Source: Flavobacteriaceae bacterium (GTDB lineage Bacteria; Bacteroidota; Bacteroidia; Flavobacteriales; Flavobacteriaceae). From it: 8,155 nucleotides of DNA. The notes beneath the pieces are model-generated. The model was not told the DNA's origin, made no database searches, and saw nothing but the letters and a program-made list of their open reading frames with translations. Both the position numbers and the translations under genes were made by a program. The stretch spans positions 1 through 8,155 of the forward strand of contig JABSPP010000064.1 of NCBI GenBank assembly GCA_013214275.1, in the 5' to 3' direction. Positions 7,784 through 8,155 of the stretch are shown one piece after another; the first letter of the stretch is position 1, and each line of letters begins with the position of its first letter.

Positions 7784-7811
7784 CGAATGTATTAAAAAGT
7801 GCTCATACAAA
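7784..7811 (-). promoter_or_regulatory. Candidate Bacteroidota-type promoter upstream of lolD-like gene
   Basis: In the 53 bp between the DUF5916 stop and the LolD-like start, the minus strand reads TTTG (7808-7811), a 16-base spacer, and TACATTCG (7784-7791). This matches the Bacteroidota consensus (-33 TTTG, -7 TAnnTTTG) with one mismatch in the -7 box. A transcript would start roughly a dozen bases before the ATG at 7765, so the leader would be short. The match is weak and could occur by chance in AT-rich DNA. Confidence 0.27.
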
Positions 7812-7818
7812 TGGGCTT

Positions 7819-8073
7819 TTAGAACATGTTTTTTGCAGTGTTGTAGTCGATAAAATAGACGAGACGCAATGAGAACGTGTGCTGATTGGGTTCTTCGAAG
7901 AGCCTGTCTATATTGGTAAAGAAGTCCTGTCCTGTTTGATTATTCAAACTAAAAATACTGTTTCTGTTGAAGGCGATTAACTGACTTTCTGGAGTAAATT
8001 GCCAAAAATAATTGAAATCTAAATTCCAACTATTAAAGTTAATATCCTGATTTTCTGTGAAGTTATTGGGAAA
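7819..8073 (-). pseudogene. DUF5916 domain protein, C-terminal remnant
   Basis: On the minus strand an open frame of 84 residues runs from 8073 to the TAA at 7819-7821 and has no usable start codon. Its sequence (FNYFWQFTPESQLIAFNRNS and, at the end, TFSLRLVYFIDYNTAKNMF) is the characteristic C-terminus of the large DUF5916 proteins of Bacteroidota: N-terminal carbohydrate-binding-like (CBM9) module plus an outer-membrane beta-barrel-like region, ending in an aromatic residue as outer-membrane barrels do. Those proteins are normally several hundred residues longer. Immediately upstream is an in-frame TGA (8074-8076), and all three minus-strand frames from 8155 to 8074 are closed by stops, so the gene does not continue in the visible sequence. 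It is either a truncated gene cut by the adjacent repeat DNA or a product of an assembly join. The family assignment is from memory of the C-terminal motif. Confidence 0.75.
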
Positions 8074-8081
8074 TCAACTAC

Positions 8082-8153
8082 CTCGGGACAAGCCCACGAA
8101 GTATTCAAAGGAAACTATTTTAATCATTTCGAGGCTAGCCTAGGGGAATTCAA
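8082..8153. repeat. Pair of related dyad-containing repeat units
   Basis: Two direct units lie side by side. Unit A is 8082-8108 (CTCGGGACAAGCCCACGAAG then TATTCAA). Unit B is 8128-8153 (TTCGAGGCTAGCCTAGGGGA then ATTCAA). Aligned with one gap, they agree at 18 of 27 positions and both end in ATTCAA. Unit B contains a perfect 10 bp palindrome, AGGCTAGCCT (8132-8141), and unit A an imperfect dyad, GGG-ACAAG-CCC. Both are more GC-rich than the surrounding DNA. The form suggests an interspersed palindromic repeat of the REP/MITE type, but other copies would have to be found elsewhere in the genome. Unit B ends 2 bp from the window edge. Confidence 0.5.
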
Positions 8154-8155
8154 CT

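Noticed and set aside
7766..7810. N-terminal extension of the LolD-like protein from a TTG at 7810
   Set aside because: The 15 extra residues have no family similarity, and the ATG at 7765 sits exactly where LolD homology starts.
8074..8127. Small minus-strand frame of 17 residues starting with ATG at 8127 (MIKIVSFEYFVGLSRGS)
   Set aside because: It lies within the repeat-like DNA and is too short to support as a gene; most likely a chance translation of the repeat.

Overview
The window looks like chromosomal DNA from a member of the Bacteroidota, most likely class Flavobacteriia. The reasons are the AT-rich base composition, start codons without Shine-Dalgarno sequences, and family content typical of that group: a BatA-domain membrane protein, a DUF2400/TIGR02757 protein, a secreted S10 carboxypeptidase, a LolD-like ATPase and the tail of a DUF5916 outer-membrane-type protein. 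The genus cannot be named from the sequence alone.

Layout. At the left edge, the 3' part of a metallo-beta-lactamase-fold hydrolase runs on the + strand and ends at 324. Everything else is on the - strand and faces it. In transcription order (right to left): a 5'-less DUF5916 fragment (8073-7819); a LolD-like ABC ATPase (7765-7106); a CPBP intramembrane protease-like protein (7109-6558); a DUF2400 protein (6571-5801); an 86 bp gap; a secreted S10 carboxypeptidase (5714-4230); a BatA-domain membrane protein (4215-2269); a dihydroorotase homologue that has lost its zinc-binding histidines (2272-1010); and a small alpha/beta hydrolase (1017-379). Most junctions overlap (4 bp ATGA at 7106-7109 and at 2269-2272, 14 bp at 6558-6571, 8 bp at 1010-1017) or are very tight (14 bp), so two translationally coupled blocks are likely: LolD-CPBP-DUF2400 and S10-BatA-PyrC'-hydrolase. 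They may form one long transcript, because the 86 bp between them holds no clear terminator. There is no gene-free stretch longer than 300 bases.

How the genes work together. Most of the set concerns the cell envelope: lipoprotein export ATPase, membrane protease, exported peptidase and membrane-anchored VWA-like protein. The dihydroorotase homologue would belong to pyrimidine synthesis, but its active site is not intact, so a scaffold or other non-catalytic role is more likely.

The two most notable items are this catalytically dead dihydroorotase, coupled to BatA and an esterase, and the right edge. There, a pair of related dyad-containing repeat units adjoins a DUF5916 gene that has lost everything upstream of its last ~84 residues. 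I see no defence system, CRISPR array, RNA gene, transposase or phage gene.
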